Assembly: GCF_001723055.1 (NCBI RefSeq)
Contig: NZ_MDCR01000097.1
Span: 1-41,501, forward strand
Length of the DNA: 41,501 nucleotides
Direction of reading: 5' to 3'
From: Streptomyces niveus
GTDB lineage: Bacteria > Actinomycetota > Actinomycetes > Streptomycetales > Streptomycetaceae
Position 1 is the first letter of the stretch, and every line of letters begins with the position of its first letter. Below the pieces are notes generated by a model, which was not told the origin of the DNA, did not search any database, and was given only the letters and a program-made list of their open reading frames with translations. Positions 1 through 10,943 of this stretch are shown piece by piece. Both the position numbers and the translations under genes were made by a program.

Positions 1-2556
1 GAAGCGGCCCAGGGTGTCGGGGCGGCGCGTGTGGACCGTTGCCACCGCCCAGGCGGCGTGGCGGCGGTGCATGGACGGGGGCGGGGACTCTTCCCAGGCC
101 CGGTACAACTCCTGCACCAGCAGGTCGCGTTGGCCGGGGCCGACCTGGTCCGTGCAGCTGCGGACCGGGGCCGTCGGGGTCAGTACGGTGACGGGGGCGG
201 GGGTGGCGGCAGGAGCGGCGTCCCCCGCACCGCCGACCGGGACGCGCCAGTCCCACGCCGCCCACGTGCCGAAGAAGTGCCGCAGCAGCTCCTCGCGTCC
301 CAGCGCGCCGGCCTCCGCGACCGTGCGCGCCGCCAGGACCGCCCAGGCCAGGCCGGGCAGCCCGCCGAACGGTGCCGAGTCCAGGCCCCGCGCCGCCGCC
401 CAGGTCTTCACGTCCCTCGCCAGCGCCGCGAAGGCGTCGTGGCGGTCGCCGACCGTGTCCCGTATCGCCGCCGCGTCGCTCACCGCGCTCAGCGCGACGG
501 CAGCCGCCTCGCCCAGCTCCCCGCGACGGTCCACGGCCTGCGTCGGCGACATCGAACCGGTCGCGACCACGGCCAGGTCCACGCCCAACTCGCCCACCGT
601 GAACCGGAGTCCGGGTACGCGTGCGCCGACCACCTCCCGCATGCGGGACACGGGCAGCGCGGCGCCCACCCGGCGCCGTAGCTCGCCCATGTCCACCGTC
701 TCGCCCGGCAGCGCCGCCACCAGGTCCAGGTCCGCCCCGGCGGACGCGCAGCCCATGCGGCGGGAGCCCGCGACGTGTACGGCGCCTTCGGCGAAGGTAC
801 GGGCGAGAAGTCGCGCGGTGTCGCCCGCGTCGTCAGCCTCGGCATCGGACGGGCCCGCCGCCGTCTCCTCCGGCAGCCAGGTGACCTCGCCCGTACCGAG
901 CGCGACCGTCGCCCGTACCCGCATCGGCTCGTCACCCCTGCGCGACAGCAGTGCCAACTCCCCCACAGCAGGGGACGCTTCGCCGAGCCGCGCCTCGATC
1001 CCGGCCGCGATCCGCTGCGGGTCCCGGCTCCGCCCCAGCGTCAGATGCGGTGTGAAGCCTTCGGCCCGCCGCCCACCGCAGCGCGGGAAGCGCCTCTCCA
1101 GCGCCCGCCGAAGCCCCGCCCACTCCGCGTCGCCGTCCGCCGCCGGGTCGAGCCAGAGCGTGGCGTCCTCGCGGTGCCCGAAGGTGTGCACGCCGGCCAG
1201 CCGCGCCGTGAAGGGCGCGGTCTCGGCTGCGGCAGCGGCGAGCAGCGGGGCCGCGCGGTCGAAGTCGGACTCCGGGACGAAGCCGAAGAGCAGGTTCACA
1301 TGCGGCGGCCAGCGGTCGACCTGCGGGTCGTGCTCGCGCCGTACGGCCTGGAGCGGAGCCCACAGCTCAGGGGGCGGTAGCCAGGCGACAGCCGTACGTG
1401 CCGTGGCCTCCACCTCCAGCACGTCCGCAGGACCGTCCGCGGGAGCCTCCGCCCCATCGAGAGCGATCTCCGCCTCCACCCCGTAGTGGTCGGAGATGTA
1501 CAGCCCGCTCCCGTCCGGCGTGTCCCCGCGCAGCACCGCCCCGGTCACCACCCCGCTCCCCCGCACCAGCACCCGGTCCAGCCGCGCGGCGCGGCCCGAC
1601 AGCGAGGCCACCGCCGCCAGCGGATTGGTGACCGGATCGAAGGTGGGCGTGCTGTCCTCGGAGCCGTACACCTCGCTCCAGGCGTCCCGGAGCCCGAGCG
1701 CGGCGGCCGGTCCTTCGTCGCCACCGGAGCCGTCGTTGAAGTCGCCCAGCAGGATCACGTCGGCGTCGATCCCGCCCAACCCCTCGGCGAGGGCGGCCAG
1801 TTCGTCACGGCGCCGGTACGCGCCGTCCTTGGAGTGGTCGCTGCTCAGGTGCGTGGCGGCCACGACGAGCGGACCGGCGGCGGTCTCCACGGTGAACGCG
1901 GTGACGGCCTTGTGCGAGCCGAGGACATGGTGGCCCGACTCGCGGACGGGAAGCCGGCTGAGGAGCAGCAGTCCGTTGTCGTCCACCTCGCGCCCGCGCG
2001 GGTCACTGCTGACGGTGTAACTCGCCCGTACCCAGGGGGCGTTCAGCAGCATCGCGAGCAGGTCGAGTTCGACCTCCTGGAGGGCGATGACGTCGGCGTC
2101 GGACTCGGCGAGGGCGGCGAGCAGCATGGGGCGCCGCTCGGCGGTGCGGACGCGGTCGCTGTCGTAGCGGTCCCAGAGGGTGTTCCAGGTCAAGACGCGC
2201 GGCGAGCCGACGGGTGAAGGCGACGGCCCGCCCCGCGCCGGGCGCCAGCCTTCGGAGCCGTACGCGTGAGGAGTACCCGCGGTGAAGAACGGCGCCCGCA
2301 GCAACCGTGGTTGGCGCACCCGCCCCGCGTCCGTCGCGTCGATGCGGTCGACGCCCGTGGCCCGGTCCCAGACCACCTCACCGTCAGCCTCCACGAACAG
2401 CACGCGGTGCCACGGGATGTCGCCGCCGGGCACGAACGCGGGCAGCGGGATCCGCCCGGGACTCGTGCCGCGCCGGCTGACGCCGAGCACGAAGCGCGCC
2501 GGGTCGAAGCGCGGGTCCCAACGGACCTGGTGGTAGAGCTGATCGCTGGTCCGCAT
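1..2556 (-). CDS. Multidomain RNA-end processing protein: MJ1316 + EEP nuclease + 2H phosphoesterase + poly(A) polymerase (partial, C-terminus beyond window)
   Basis: This frame stays open for 852 codons from ATG at 2556 to the window edge, so the C-terminus is missing. Residues 1-75 match the MJ1316 RNA cyclic-group end-recognition domain (DUF504; RWDPRFDPARFVLG). Residues 120-365 are an endonuclease/exonuclease/phosphatase fold (LTWNTLWD, ALQEVE, LLGDFND, SDH with H357). Residues 380-560 are a LigT/2H phosphoesterase with paired motifs H419-V-N and H504-L-T, which in the family opens 2',3'-cyclic phosphates. Residues 585-670 are a Pol-beta nucleotidyltransferase (G597-S598, D609-x-D611, D660). 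It is followed by a segment resembling the central domain of eukaryotic poly(A) polymerase (GLAWAVLAART, then WAAWDWRVP). The start overlaps the stop of the RNA ligase gene (TGATG), so the two are translationally coupled. Domain calls come from motifs; the RNA-repair role is inferred from domain content and neighbour. Confidence 0.86.
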   Translation of the reverse strand, partial: MRTSDQLYHQVRWDPRFDPARFVLGVSRRGTSPGRIPLPAFVPGGDIPWHRVLFVEADGEVVWDRATGVDRIDATDAGRVRQPRLLRAPFFTAGTPHAYGSEGWRPARGGPSPSPVGSPRVLTWNTLWDRYDSDRVRTAERRPMLLAALAESDADVIALQEVELDLLAMLLNAPWVRASYTVSSDPRGREVDDNGLLLLSRLPVRESGHHVLGSHKAVTAFTVETAAGPLVVAATHLSSDHSKDGAYRRRDELAALAEGLGGIDADVILLGDFNDGSGGDEGPAAALGLRDAWSEVYGSEDSTPTFDPVTNPLAAVASLSGRAARLDRVLVRGSGVVTGAVLRGDTPDGSGLYISDHYGVEAEIALDGAEAPADGPADVLEVEATARTAVAWLPPPELWAPLQAVRREHDPQVDRWPPHVNLLFGFVPESDFDRAAPLLAAAAAETAPFTARLAGVHTFGHREDATLWLDPAADGDAEWAGLRRALERRFPRCGGRRAEGFTPHLTLGRSRDPQRIAAGIEARLGEASPAVGELALLSRRGDEPMRVRATVALGTGEVTWLPEETAAGPSDAEADDAGDTARLLARTFAEGAVHVAGSRRMGCASAGADLDLVAALPGETVDMGELRRRVGAALPVSRMREVVGARVPGLRFTVGELGVDLAVVATGSMSPTQAVDRRGELGEAAAVALSAVSDAAAIRDTVGDRHDAFAALARDVKTWAAARGLDSAPFGGLPGLAWAVLAARTVAEAGALGREELLRHFFGTWAAWDWRVPVGGAGDAAPAATPAPVTVLTPTAPVRSCTDQVGPGQRDLLVQELYRAWEESPPPSMHRRHAAWAVATVHTRRPDTLGRF

Positions 2557-4262
2557 CACGTTCCCCCGCTCTCGATGCCGTCCGTGTCCTCGATGGCGCC
2601 GCTCGCCCCCACGTACCACGTACGGTGCGCGTCCCCCGGATACGGCGGTACGAAGCGGTGCAGCTGCCCCGTGAGTACGTCGGGCGGCACCGGGTGCTGC
2701 CGGACGCCGTTACGGCGCACCAGCTCCGCCTCGTCCACGAGCAGCACGGCGTGCGTGACGAACGCGTCCCGCCGGTGCGCTACCGCCCCTACGAGCGACC
2801 GCTGTTGGCGGTTGAGTGAGGTGGCGTCCCACACGACCGTCCCGCCGGCGGCGAGAGCCCGGTCGAGCCGGTCGAGGCCGTCGCGCAGGACGTCCCCGTT
2901 GGCGCGCTGGTCGGCGCGGGAGCCACGGGACTCCCGCAACTCGTCGAGCGAGACCCGCGTCCCGACCCCGGTCAGCCCTCCTACGAAGGTGCTCTTCCCG
3001 CTCCCCGAAGCGCCGACGAGGTGAATCAGCGACGGGAAGTTCCCGGCGCGCCACCGCCACGTCGCGGCCACCGCCTCCTCGACGGTCGTCAGACGCCCGT
3101 CGGCCCAGGCGTCACGGGCCTGCGCCCAGCAGCGCGCGACGGCGTCCGCCCCAAGCCCGTCGAGGGCGGCGCGCAGCCCCGTACGCAGCGCCGCCGGCGG
3201 CCCGCCGTCCAGCAGGCCCGCGTCCTCGGCGTGCAGCGCGGACCAGTCGACCTGCTCCCGCGCCCCGGCGTCCGCGGCGAGGGCGCCGGCGACGGCGTGC
3301 AGCACCCTGAGGTCGGCGGCGAGGGCCATCCGCGCGAGCCCGCTGCGGCGTTCGTCGTCGGGAAAGGGCCGGTGCAACGCCCCGTGCAGACCCACCAGGT
3401 CGGCGACCCGGCGCGCCTGCGCCATCCCGAGCGGCCCGGCGAGCGCGCCCGCGAGCCGCCCGCGCGGCACGTCGTGGAACAGCGCCGCGAGGACCCCGCC
3501 CAGCCGGTCGTCCCCGTGCCGCCCGCCGGCGTCGAGCCGCCCGACGACCTCGCCGACGGCCCCCTCGTTCCCCGCGACCCCAACGGCGCGTGCCACGGCC
3601 GCCGCGTCCACCGGTCCCCCCGACCGCACGTCCCACAACGCGGCACCCGCCCCGAGCCCGTTCTCCACGACGGCGGCGTGCATCCAGTGCGTGTCGGTCT
3701 GGACGTGCCGCGGCCGGACCCACTTGGCGAGCCGCCGCCCGAAGTCCTCGCGTACGAAGCCCTCGACGGTCCGTACGACGTACCCCTCCTGCCGCGCGGG
3801 GTCCAACTTCAGCCCCCGCAGGGCCCGTTCGTCGAAAGCACCCCGCCACAACACGACGGGCACCGGAATCCCCAGCCGCCGGAGCACCCGCACGGTCTCG
3901 TCCCACTCGAGGCACCACTCGCCGTCCCAGACGGAGAAGCCGTAGAACCAGCTCTCCAGGTCCTCGTACGCGATCGAGTGCCGCGCGTACAGGTTCTCCC
4001 CGCACACCCGCGTCCCGTCCGGGATCAACGCCCCGATCCGCCCCTGGAGCGCCTTCACCCAGGCCCGCGACGGATGATGCCCGGAATCCAGCGACCGGGC
4101 GTGCAGCCCGTCCCGGTACAGGGTCGTGTTCTCGCCGTCCATCTTCTCGGTGACGACGACTTCCCGCCCCCGCAGCCCGTCCAGATCCCCGCCCCGCACA
4201 TCGTCCGAGGAGACGCCGGGCGACCAGGGCACATGCACGGTCCGCGGATACGCCGTACGCAT
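2556..4262 (-). CDS. RNA ligase / HD-containing helical domain / 5'-polynucleotide kinase fusion
   Basis: The protein has 568 residues. The N-terminus is a nucleotidyltransferase-type RNA ligase: motif I is EKMDGEN with adenylated lysine K40, motif III-like YGFSVWDG, motif IV EGYVVRT (159-165) and motif V LAKWVRP (178-184). The middle (about 230-400) is alanine-rich and helical with an H263-D264 dyad (ALFHDVPRG); I cannot assign it firmly. The C-terminus is a P-loop kinase with Walker A GASGSGKST (417-425), SLDELR (438-443) and a lid-like WDATSLNRQQR segment, as in T4-type 5'-polynucleotide kinases. Together these could phosphorylate a 5'-OH RNA end and seal it. I chose ATG 4262 because a GGGGGAG ribosome site lies just upstream and RNA-ligase similarity begins here; a longer frame to 4385 would run into the lipoprotein gene. 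A possible -10 (TAGGGT, 4304-4309) lies upstream. Confidence 0.87.
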   Translation of the reverse strand: MRTAYPRTVHVPWSPGVSSDDVRGGDLDGLRGREVVVTEKMDGENTTLYRDGLHARSLDSGHHPSRAWVKALQGRIGALIPDGTRVCGENLYARHSIAYEDLESWFYGFSVWDGEWCLEWDETVRVLRRLGIPVPVVLWRGAFDERALRGLKLDPARQEGYVVRTVEGFVREDFGRRLAKWVRPRHVQTDTHWMHAAVVENGLGAGAALWDVRSGGPVDAAAVARAVGVAGNEGAVGEVVGRLDAGGRHGDDRLGGVLAALFHDVPRGRLAGALAGPLGMAQARRVADLVGLHGALHRPFPDDERRSGLARMALAADLRVLHAVAGALAADAGAREQVDWSALHAEDAGLLDGGPPAALRTGLRAALDGLGADAVARCWAQARDAWADGRLTTVEEAVAATWRWRAGNFPSLIHLVGASGSGKSTFVGGLTGVGTRVSLDELRESRGSRADQRANGDVLRDGLDRLDRALAAGGTVVWDATSLNRQQRSLVGAVAHRRDAFVTHAVLLVDEAELVRRNGVRQHPVPPDVLTGQLHRFVPPYPGDAHRTWYVGASGAIEDTDGIESGGT

Positions 4263-4303
4263 GCCCCACACTCCCCCACTGCCCCCTGACGACCTGCCCG
4301 TCA

Positions 4304-4309
4304 ACCCTA
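4304..4309 (-). promoter_or_regulatory. Possible -10 element for the RNA-repair pair
   Basis: On the minus strand TAGGGT lies about 40 nt before the RNA ligase start, inside the 77-bp gap after the lipoprotein stop. No convincing -35 is visible at 16-18 nt. It suggests the repair genes can be transcribed independently of the upstream operon. Confidence 0.3.
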
Positions 4310-4339
4310 GAAGCGCGACGGAACCCGCCGCACCCGATT

Positions 4340-4885
4340 TCAGCTGGCGTCGGCAGCGTCGCCATCCGCGCCGTCGCGGAAACACTTGGACACGACGAAG
4401 ATCGTGATCGACGAACTCCGTTCGGCGCCAGGCGGCTCCAGGAACAGCCGCATATCCGCACTCACCTGACCATCACCGGAGTTCGCCACGATCTGGGGCG
4501 CCTTGGACTGGCTGCGGTCGGGGCCGTCCTTGACGATCTTCCAGCCTTCGGCGGGCAGGGCCTTCCGAAGTCTCCCCATGGCCTCTTCGAGACTCTCGTC
4601 GGATACCCCGGAGAACGTCCAGGTGTGGTTCATATTGACCACGTTCTCCTCGGACGGATAGCCCGAGCACTTGACAGGAAAGGCATTCCAAGGTCGCGCC
4701 TTCCCCTCCAGCCCAATCGCGTCCCGGATCTCACTCGACGCGTCGAGGACTCTTTTCTCCACGACCTGCTCATCACGGACCGGCGCCGGTGCCTTGTCCT
4801 TCCCCTCCTCTTTCACTTGCGAACACCCTCCCAGGGAAAGACCCACTACCAGCGCCAAGACAATCGAGGCGCCCAGCCTATTCAA
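4340..4885 (-). CDS. Secreted lipoprotein of unknown function
   Basis: The 181-residue protein starts MNRLGASIVLALVVGL and has a lipobox ending SLGGC (Cys20), so it should be exported, lipidated and anchored outside the membrane. The mature part is polar, with VKCSGYPSEENVVN and MNHTWTFSGVSDES segments and two further cysteines (Cys74 and, near the C-terminus, the one in SKCFRDG) that could form a disulfide. I recognise no named enzyme family; similar small lipoproteins often follow DUF1023 hydrolase genes in Streptomyces. Its start lies within the end of the hydrolase gene (8-bp overlap), so the two are probably coupled. It is the last gene of the operon reading from 7162. Base composition is noticeably less GC-rich than the neighbouring ribosomal genes. 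Confidence 0.82.
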   Translation of the reverse strand: MNRLGASIVLALVVGLSLGGCSQVKEEGKDKAPAPVRDEQVVEKRVLDASSEIRDAIGLEGKARPWNAFPVKCSGYPSEENVVNMNHTWTFSGVSDESLEEAMGRLRKALPAEGWKIVKDGPDRSQSKAPQIVANSGDGQVSADMRLFLEPPGAERSSSITIFVVSKCFRDGADGDAADAS

Positions 4886-6218
4886 CTTCTGTCCTTTCGT
4901 ACTGGCCGGTGACCACGAACGCCTGCTGGCTCAGGCTCAGGCTGTTCTCGTTCCAGAACCCGCTGTGATCCGCGGAATCCGACTGGAGAACGTTCGAACC
5001 GAAAGCAGGGTCGGTCGGAATCGTCCACTTGTCCCCGAGGCCGGCCAACCATCTGCCACCCTCCCGTACGAACCCATCATTGCCGTCACCGGCCATCGCC
5101 CACATGTGCCCTTGCCTGATCCCGAGATCGGCCGCACGGTCCGCCTGCATGCCAGGGCTTCCCGCCACGAGAACGTCGTCGACCGGCAGGGGCCCCTCCG
5201 GCCAGCCCCCGGACTTGGCCGCGTCTCCGATGACGGTGCTGCCGTAGCTGTGACCAATGGCTGTGGTGTGCCCGGGATTTCCGCTGGCCTCGATGTGGGC
5301 GGCACTGCTGCCGTCGAGAAAGCCTCTGAGGATGGGTCCCCCCTCGGCCGCCTGCTCGTCGAACATGGCTTCCGGCAGAATGTCTCCCTTCTCACCGGGT
5401 TTCGCCGAGCGCGGGGCGTCGTAGTCGAACCAGGTGACGGTGGAGACGCTGTCACCGTTGCCCAGAGCGTCGCTCTGCCGCCACAGCACCTCCGAGCGGG
5501 CCAGGTCGCCATCGATATCGCTCAGTTTCGTCCCCGTGCCGGGCACATAGATCGCGGTGTGATCGGCGGTGTCCGGATTTCCGTTCGCCAGGATCACCCT
5601 GCCGTCGCCGCCCTTGCCCTCGGAGTCGAAGCCGAGCAAGTAAGCCTCCGGCAGGCCATCCTTACCCGTCGCGTCGAATCGTTCCTGAATGGTGTCCATC
5701 CCGTCGACACGCCCTTGCAGTATTTCCCTCTCCTTGTTCCACTTCTCCCACTCCTCCGTCTGGACCCTCGCCCCCGCACGACCGGAGACATGCGGCCGGA
5801 AGCGGGCCGGCTCGTTCCTGAGCAAGGTGTCGAGCTGGTGCTGTGTGGCGCCGCGCTGCTCCGCGAACACGACGCGGTTCGCCTCGTCACGCACATCGGC
5901 GGGAAGACCGTTGAGAGCTCCGACGCTCGCAGGGTTCATGGAGACGTAATCGGCACGCTCTTCCTGGGAAAGACTCTTCCACCACTGCGCGTTGGCCTCG
6001 CCGGTCGATTCCTTCGGAGGGCCCTTGATGGTGTCGAGAAACGCTTCGGCCGCCTTGCGTACGCCGGCAGTGTCCGAGGTGACATCCGTCCAGTCCCGCG
6101 CGGAGACGGTGAGGTCGTCATCAGCCTTCAGGGCCCGGAGCTTCGGCGCCCATTTCTCGTCGGCAGCCGTCGCCTCGTCCAGGGCGACGGCGATACGGTC
6201 GGCAATCGCCTGGCGCAC
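4878..6218 (-). CDS. DUF1023 alpha/beta-hydrolase, catalytic part (downstream of an apparent frameshift)
   Basis: This 446-residue frame carries the alpha/beta-hydrolase fold: AIYVPGTGTKLSD, the nucleophile elbow GHSYGS, DDVLVAGSPGMQ, and DHSGFW with a likely catalytic histidine. This is the DUF1023 family of actinobacterial, often cell-envelope-linked, hydrolases; the substrate is unknown. The first residues (RQAIADRIAVALDEAT, then ADEKWAPKLRALKADDD) correspond to the middle of full-length homologues, whose N-terminal helical region is encoded here in another frame at 6121-6693. The nominal GTG start at 6218 has no good ribosome site. The gene therefore looks like the 3' part of one frameshifted gene. 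Either a base error or a true mutation near 6219-6221 (GGG) could explain it; independent re-initiation is less likely. Confidence 0.75.
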   Translation of the reverse strand: MRQAIADRIAVALDEATAADEKWAPKLRALKADDDLTVSARDWTDVTSDTAGVRKAAEAFLDTIKGPPKESTGEANAQWWKSLSQEERADYVSMNPASVGALNGLPADVRDEANRVVFAEQRGATQHQLDTLLRNEPARFRPHVSGRAGARVQTEEWEKWNKEREILQGRVDGMDTIQERFDATGKDGLPEAYLLGFDSEGKGGDGRVILANGNPDTADHTAIYVPGTGTKLSDIDGDLARSEVLWRQSDALGNGDSVSTVTWFDYDAPRSAKPGEKGDILPEAMFDEQAAEGGPILRGFLDGSSAAHIEASGNPGHTTAIGHSYGSTVIGDAAKSGGWPEGPLPVDDVLVAGSPGMQADRAADLGIRQGHMWAMAGDGNDGFVREGGRWLAGLGDKWTIPTDPAFGSNVLQSDSADHSGFWNENSLSLSQQAFVVTGQYERTEVE

Positions 6219-6693
6219 GGGCGAAGTAGGGGTTCGGGTCGAAGAAGGCGGCCTGACGATTGATGTCTTGCGCCGACGGAGTCGTCACGCCGCTCGCCGT
6301 ACCGCCCTGGGGAATCTTGCCGTCGACCTTGTCCGGTCCCGCCGGATAGGTCACCGAGCCACCGGGATTGACGGTGAAGTTCTCGGCACGCGCGTCCGCC
6401 ACGGCCGCTTCGAGCTTCCGTTTTGCGGCTGCCAGATCGTACGCGAGTGCGTTGAGCGCGGTACTGATGACGCCGCACTCCGTCTGTGTGTACTGGAAGT
6501 TGGCCGCCAGCTCACGAAGCTCCTTGTGCGCCACATCCACCGCCACGCCTTCCAACGACTCACGCATCCCGGGGGCGACCACGTTCTCGATGTGATCCTT
6601 GGCCGCCTGCGCCATGTTCGCCGTACTGCGGTATCCCTCTGCGGCATCCTCGAAGGCGGACGGTTTGAGGGCCGTCAGCGTGCTGTAGTCCAT
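6121..6693 (-). CDS. N-terminal helical part of the DUF1023 hydrolase (frameshifted)
   Basis: The frame begins MDYSTLTALKPSAFEDAAEGY and runs as a helical, WXG100-like segment (DHIENVVAPGMRESLEG, ANFQYTQTECGVISTALNAL, DLAAAKRKLEAAV) followed by VTYPAG and DINRQAAFFDPNPYFAR. It then continues into an arginine-rich tail (CRPYRRRPGRGDG) that looks like out-of-frame translation and stops at 6121. Family members normally continue from this helical region directly into the sequence read from 6218 in the next frame. I read the authentic part as residues 1 to about 158. The start is 7 nt after the stop of the upstream small gene, as expected within an operon. Confidence 0.7.
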   Translation of the reverse strand: MDYSTLTALKPSAFEDAAEGYRSTANMAQAAKDHIENVVAPGMRESLEGVAVDVAHKELRELAANFQYTQTECGVISTALNALAYDLAAAKRKLEAAVADARAENFTVNPGGSVTYPAGPDKVDGKIPQGGTASGVTTPSAQDINRQAAFFDPNPYFARAPGDCRPYRRRPGRGDGCRREMGAEAPGPEG

Positions 6694-6700
6694 GCCCGCG

Positions 6701-7162
6701 TCACCGGCCCTTCCCCGCGCCCGAGCCGCCCACGGCTTCCGTGTCCTGGTAGGACAGCTTCAGACTCTCGACCTCGGCCCGGACCGATTCGTCGGTCTTC
6801 AGCTGCTCATGGCCCACCTTCTCCAGGACTTCCTGAAGGGAGCCGCAGCGGCCGCTCACGGCCCGGGTATAGCGCTTCCAGGAGGAGAACACACTCCGCT
6901 GCGCTTCGGCACTCAGACAGCCGGACGGCGCTCCCAGCTCCGATTGGCCCTCCTCGAGCTGGGTCAGTGCCGTACTCACACCCTTACGGAGGGAGCCGAC
7001 GCCCTCACCGGCCTTGAGCCACGCCTTCTTGCTGGACCTCAGACCGTCCGTCAGAGAGCTGCCAGACCCGTCCTGGCCGGCGGGATGCTGATTCAACCGC
7101 ATCCCCGTGGATTCCCGAGCCGCCACATCCGCCTTGATCTGCTCCCACTCGTCCCAACTCAC
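6701..7162 (-). CDS. Small helical protein preceding the DUF1023 hydrolase (WXG100-like context)
   Basis: From GTG 7162 the protein has 153 residues and begins VSWDEWEQIKADVAAREST. A GAGGGGG ribosome site lies about 6 nt upstream, which is why I prefer this start to one at 7273. The sequence is mostly helical and hydrophilic with no signal peptide or membrane segment. In Streptomyces, proteins with this SWDEW opening commonly sit just before DUF1023 hydrolases and resemble WXG100/ESX-type partners; that resemblance is my inference from fold character and context. It is the first gene of the operon, which continues with the hydrolase and lipoprotein. A perfect palindrome at 7279-7304 lies in its upstream region. 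Confidence 0.7.
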   Translation of the reverse strand: MSWDEWEQIKADVAARESTGMRLNQHPAGQDGSGSSLTDGLRSSKKAWLKAGEGVGSLRKGVSTALTQLEEGQSELGAPSGCLSAEAQRSVFSSWKRYTRAVSGRCGSLQEVLEKVGHEQLKTDESVRAEVESLKLSYQDTEAVGGSGAGKGR

Positions 7163-7278
7163 CTGCGCCCCCTCATCGTTCGCCTGAGCGGAGAATCGCG
7201 AACGTATGACGCGCTGCCCCCGGGCATCACAAACGGTACGACCTGCCTCACTCTCAGCACGCAGTGGTGGCACTTACG

Positions 7279-7304
7279 CCGTCTGAGTATCCGTACTCAG
7301 ACGG
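7279..7304. promoter_or_regulatory. Perfect 11-bp inverted repeat upstream of the DUF1023 operon
   Basis: The arms CCGTCTGAGTA and TACTCAGACGG flank a 4-nt spacer (TCCG). There is no U-tract, and the element lies 117 nt before the GTG at 7162 and about 20 nt beyond the tuf terminator. It could be an operator for a dimeric regulator. The regulator is not identifiable from the window. Confidence 0.6.
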
Positions 7305-7325
7305 AGCGCGGGGAGAACGCACAGA

Positions 7326-7357
7326 AGCCCCGCCCCAGCCCGAAAGCTGGTGCGGGG
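7326..7357 (-). terminator. Terminator after tuf
   Basis: A GC-rich hairpin (GCCCCGC arms extended by CCAGC/GCTGG around a CCGAAA loop) lies 59-90 nt beyond the tuf stop on the minus strand. It has no strong U-tract, as is common in Streptomyces. It ends the rpsL-rpsG-fusA-tuf unit. Confidence 0.75.
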
Positions 7358-7415
7358 CCCCTGCGTTGACTCGGTTGCTCGTTGCGGAGCTACCAGATCA
7401 CATGCAGATCGGCGA

Positions 7416-8609
<1,194 letters not shown>

Positions 8610-8775
8610 TGGGGTCCTCCTGGAGTGGTTCTGTACGCCTTACTCATCGGCGCCAGGTGATCTTTGCTGGGATGCCGGGGCCCGGGGCACCGGGCACCTC
8701 GCGCGGTTTCCCGCACGCGGTGTCCGGCGGCCCCAGGGCTTGCCGGTGACAAGCCTAAAGCGTGCTCGGGACGAG

Positions 8776-10905
<2,130 letters not shown>

Positions 10906-10943
10906 AAGGCTCAATCTTCTCTCGGTCTCGATGTGGGCGCTGA

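Noticed and set aside
14..1486. Open frame of about 490 codons on the plus strand over the RNA-end processing gene
   Set aside because: Its translation is low-complexity Ser/Ala/Arg/Pro, while the minus strand reads continuously through four recognisable domains.
8610..8775. A separate tuf promoter in the fusA-tuf gap
   Set aside because: A TAGGCT hexamer is present on the minus strand, but I find no acceptable -35 at normal spacing, so I do not list it, although tuf promoters are known here in other Streptomyces.
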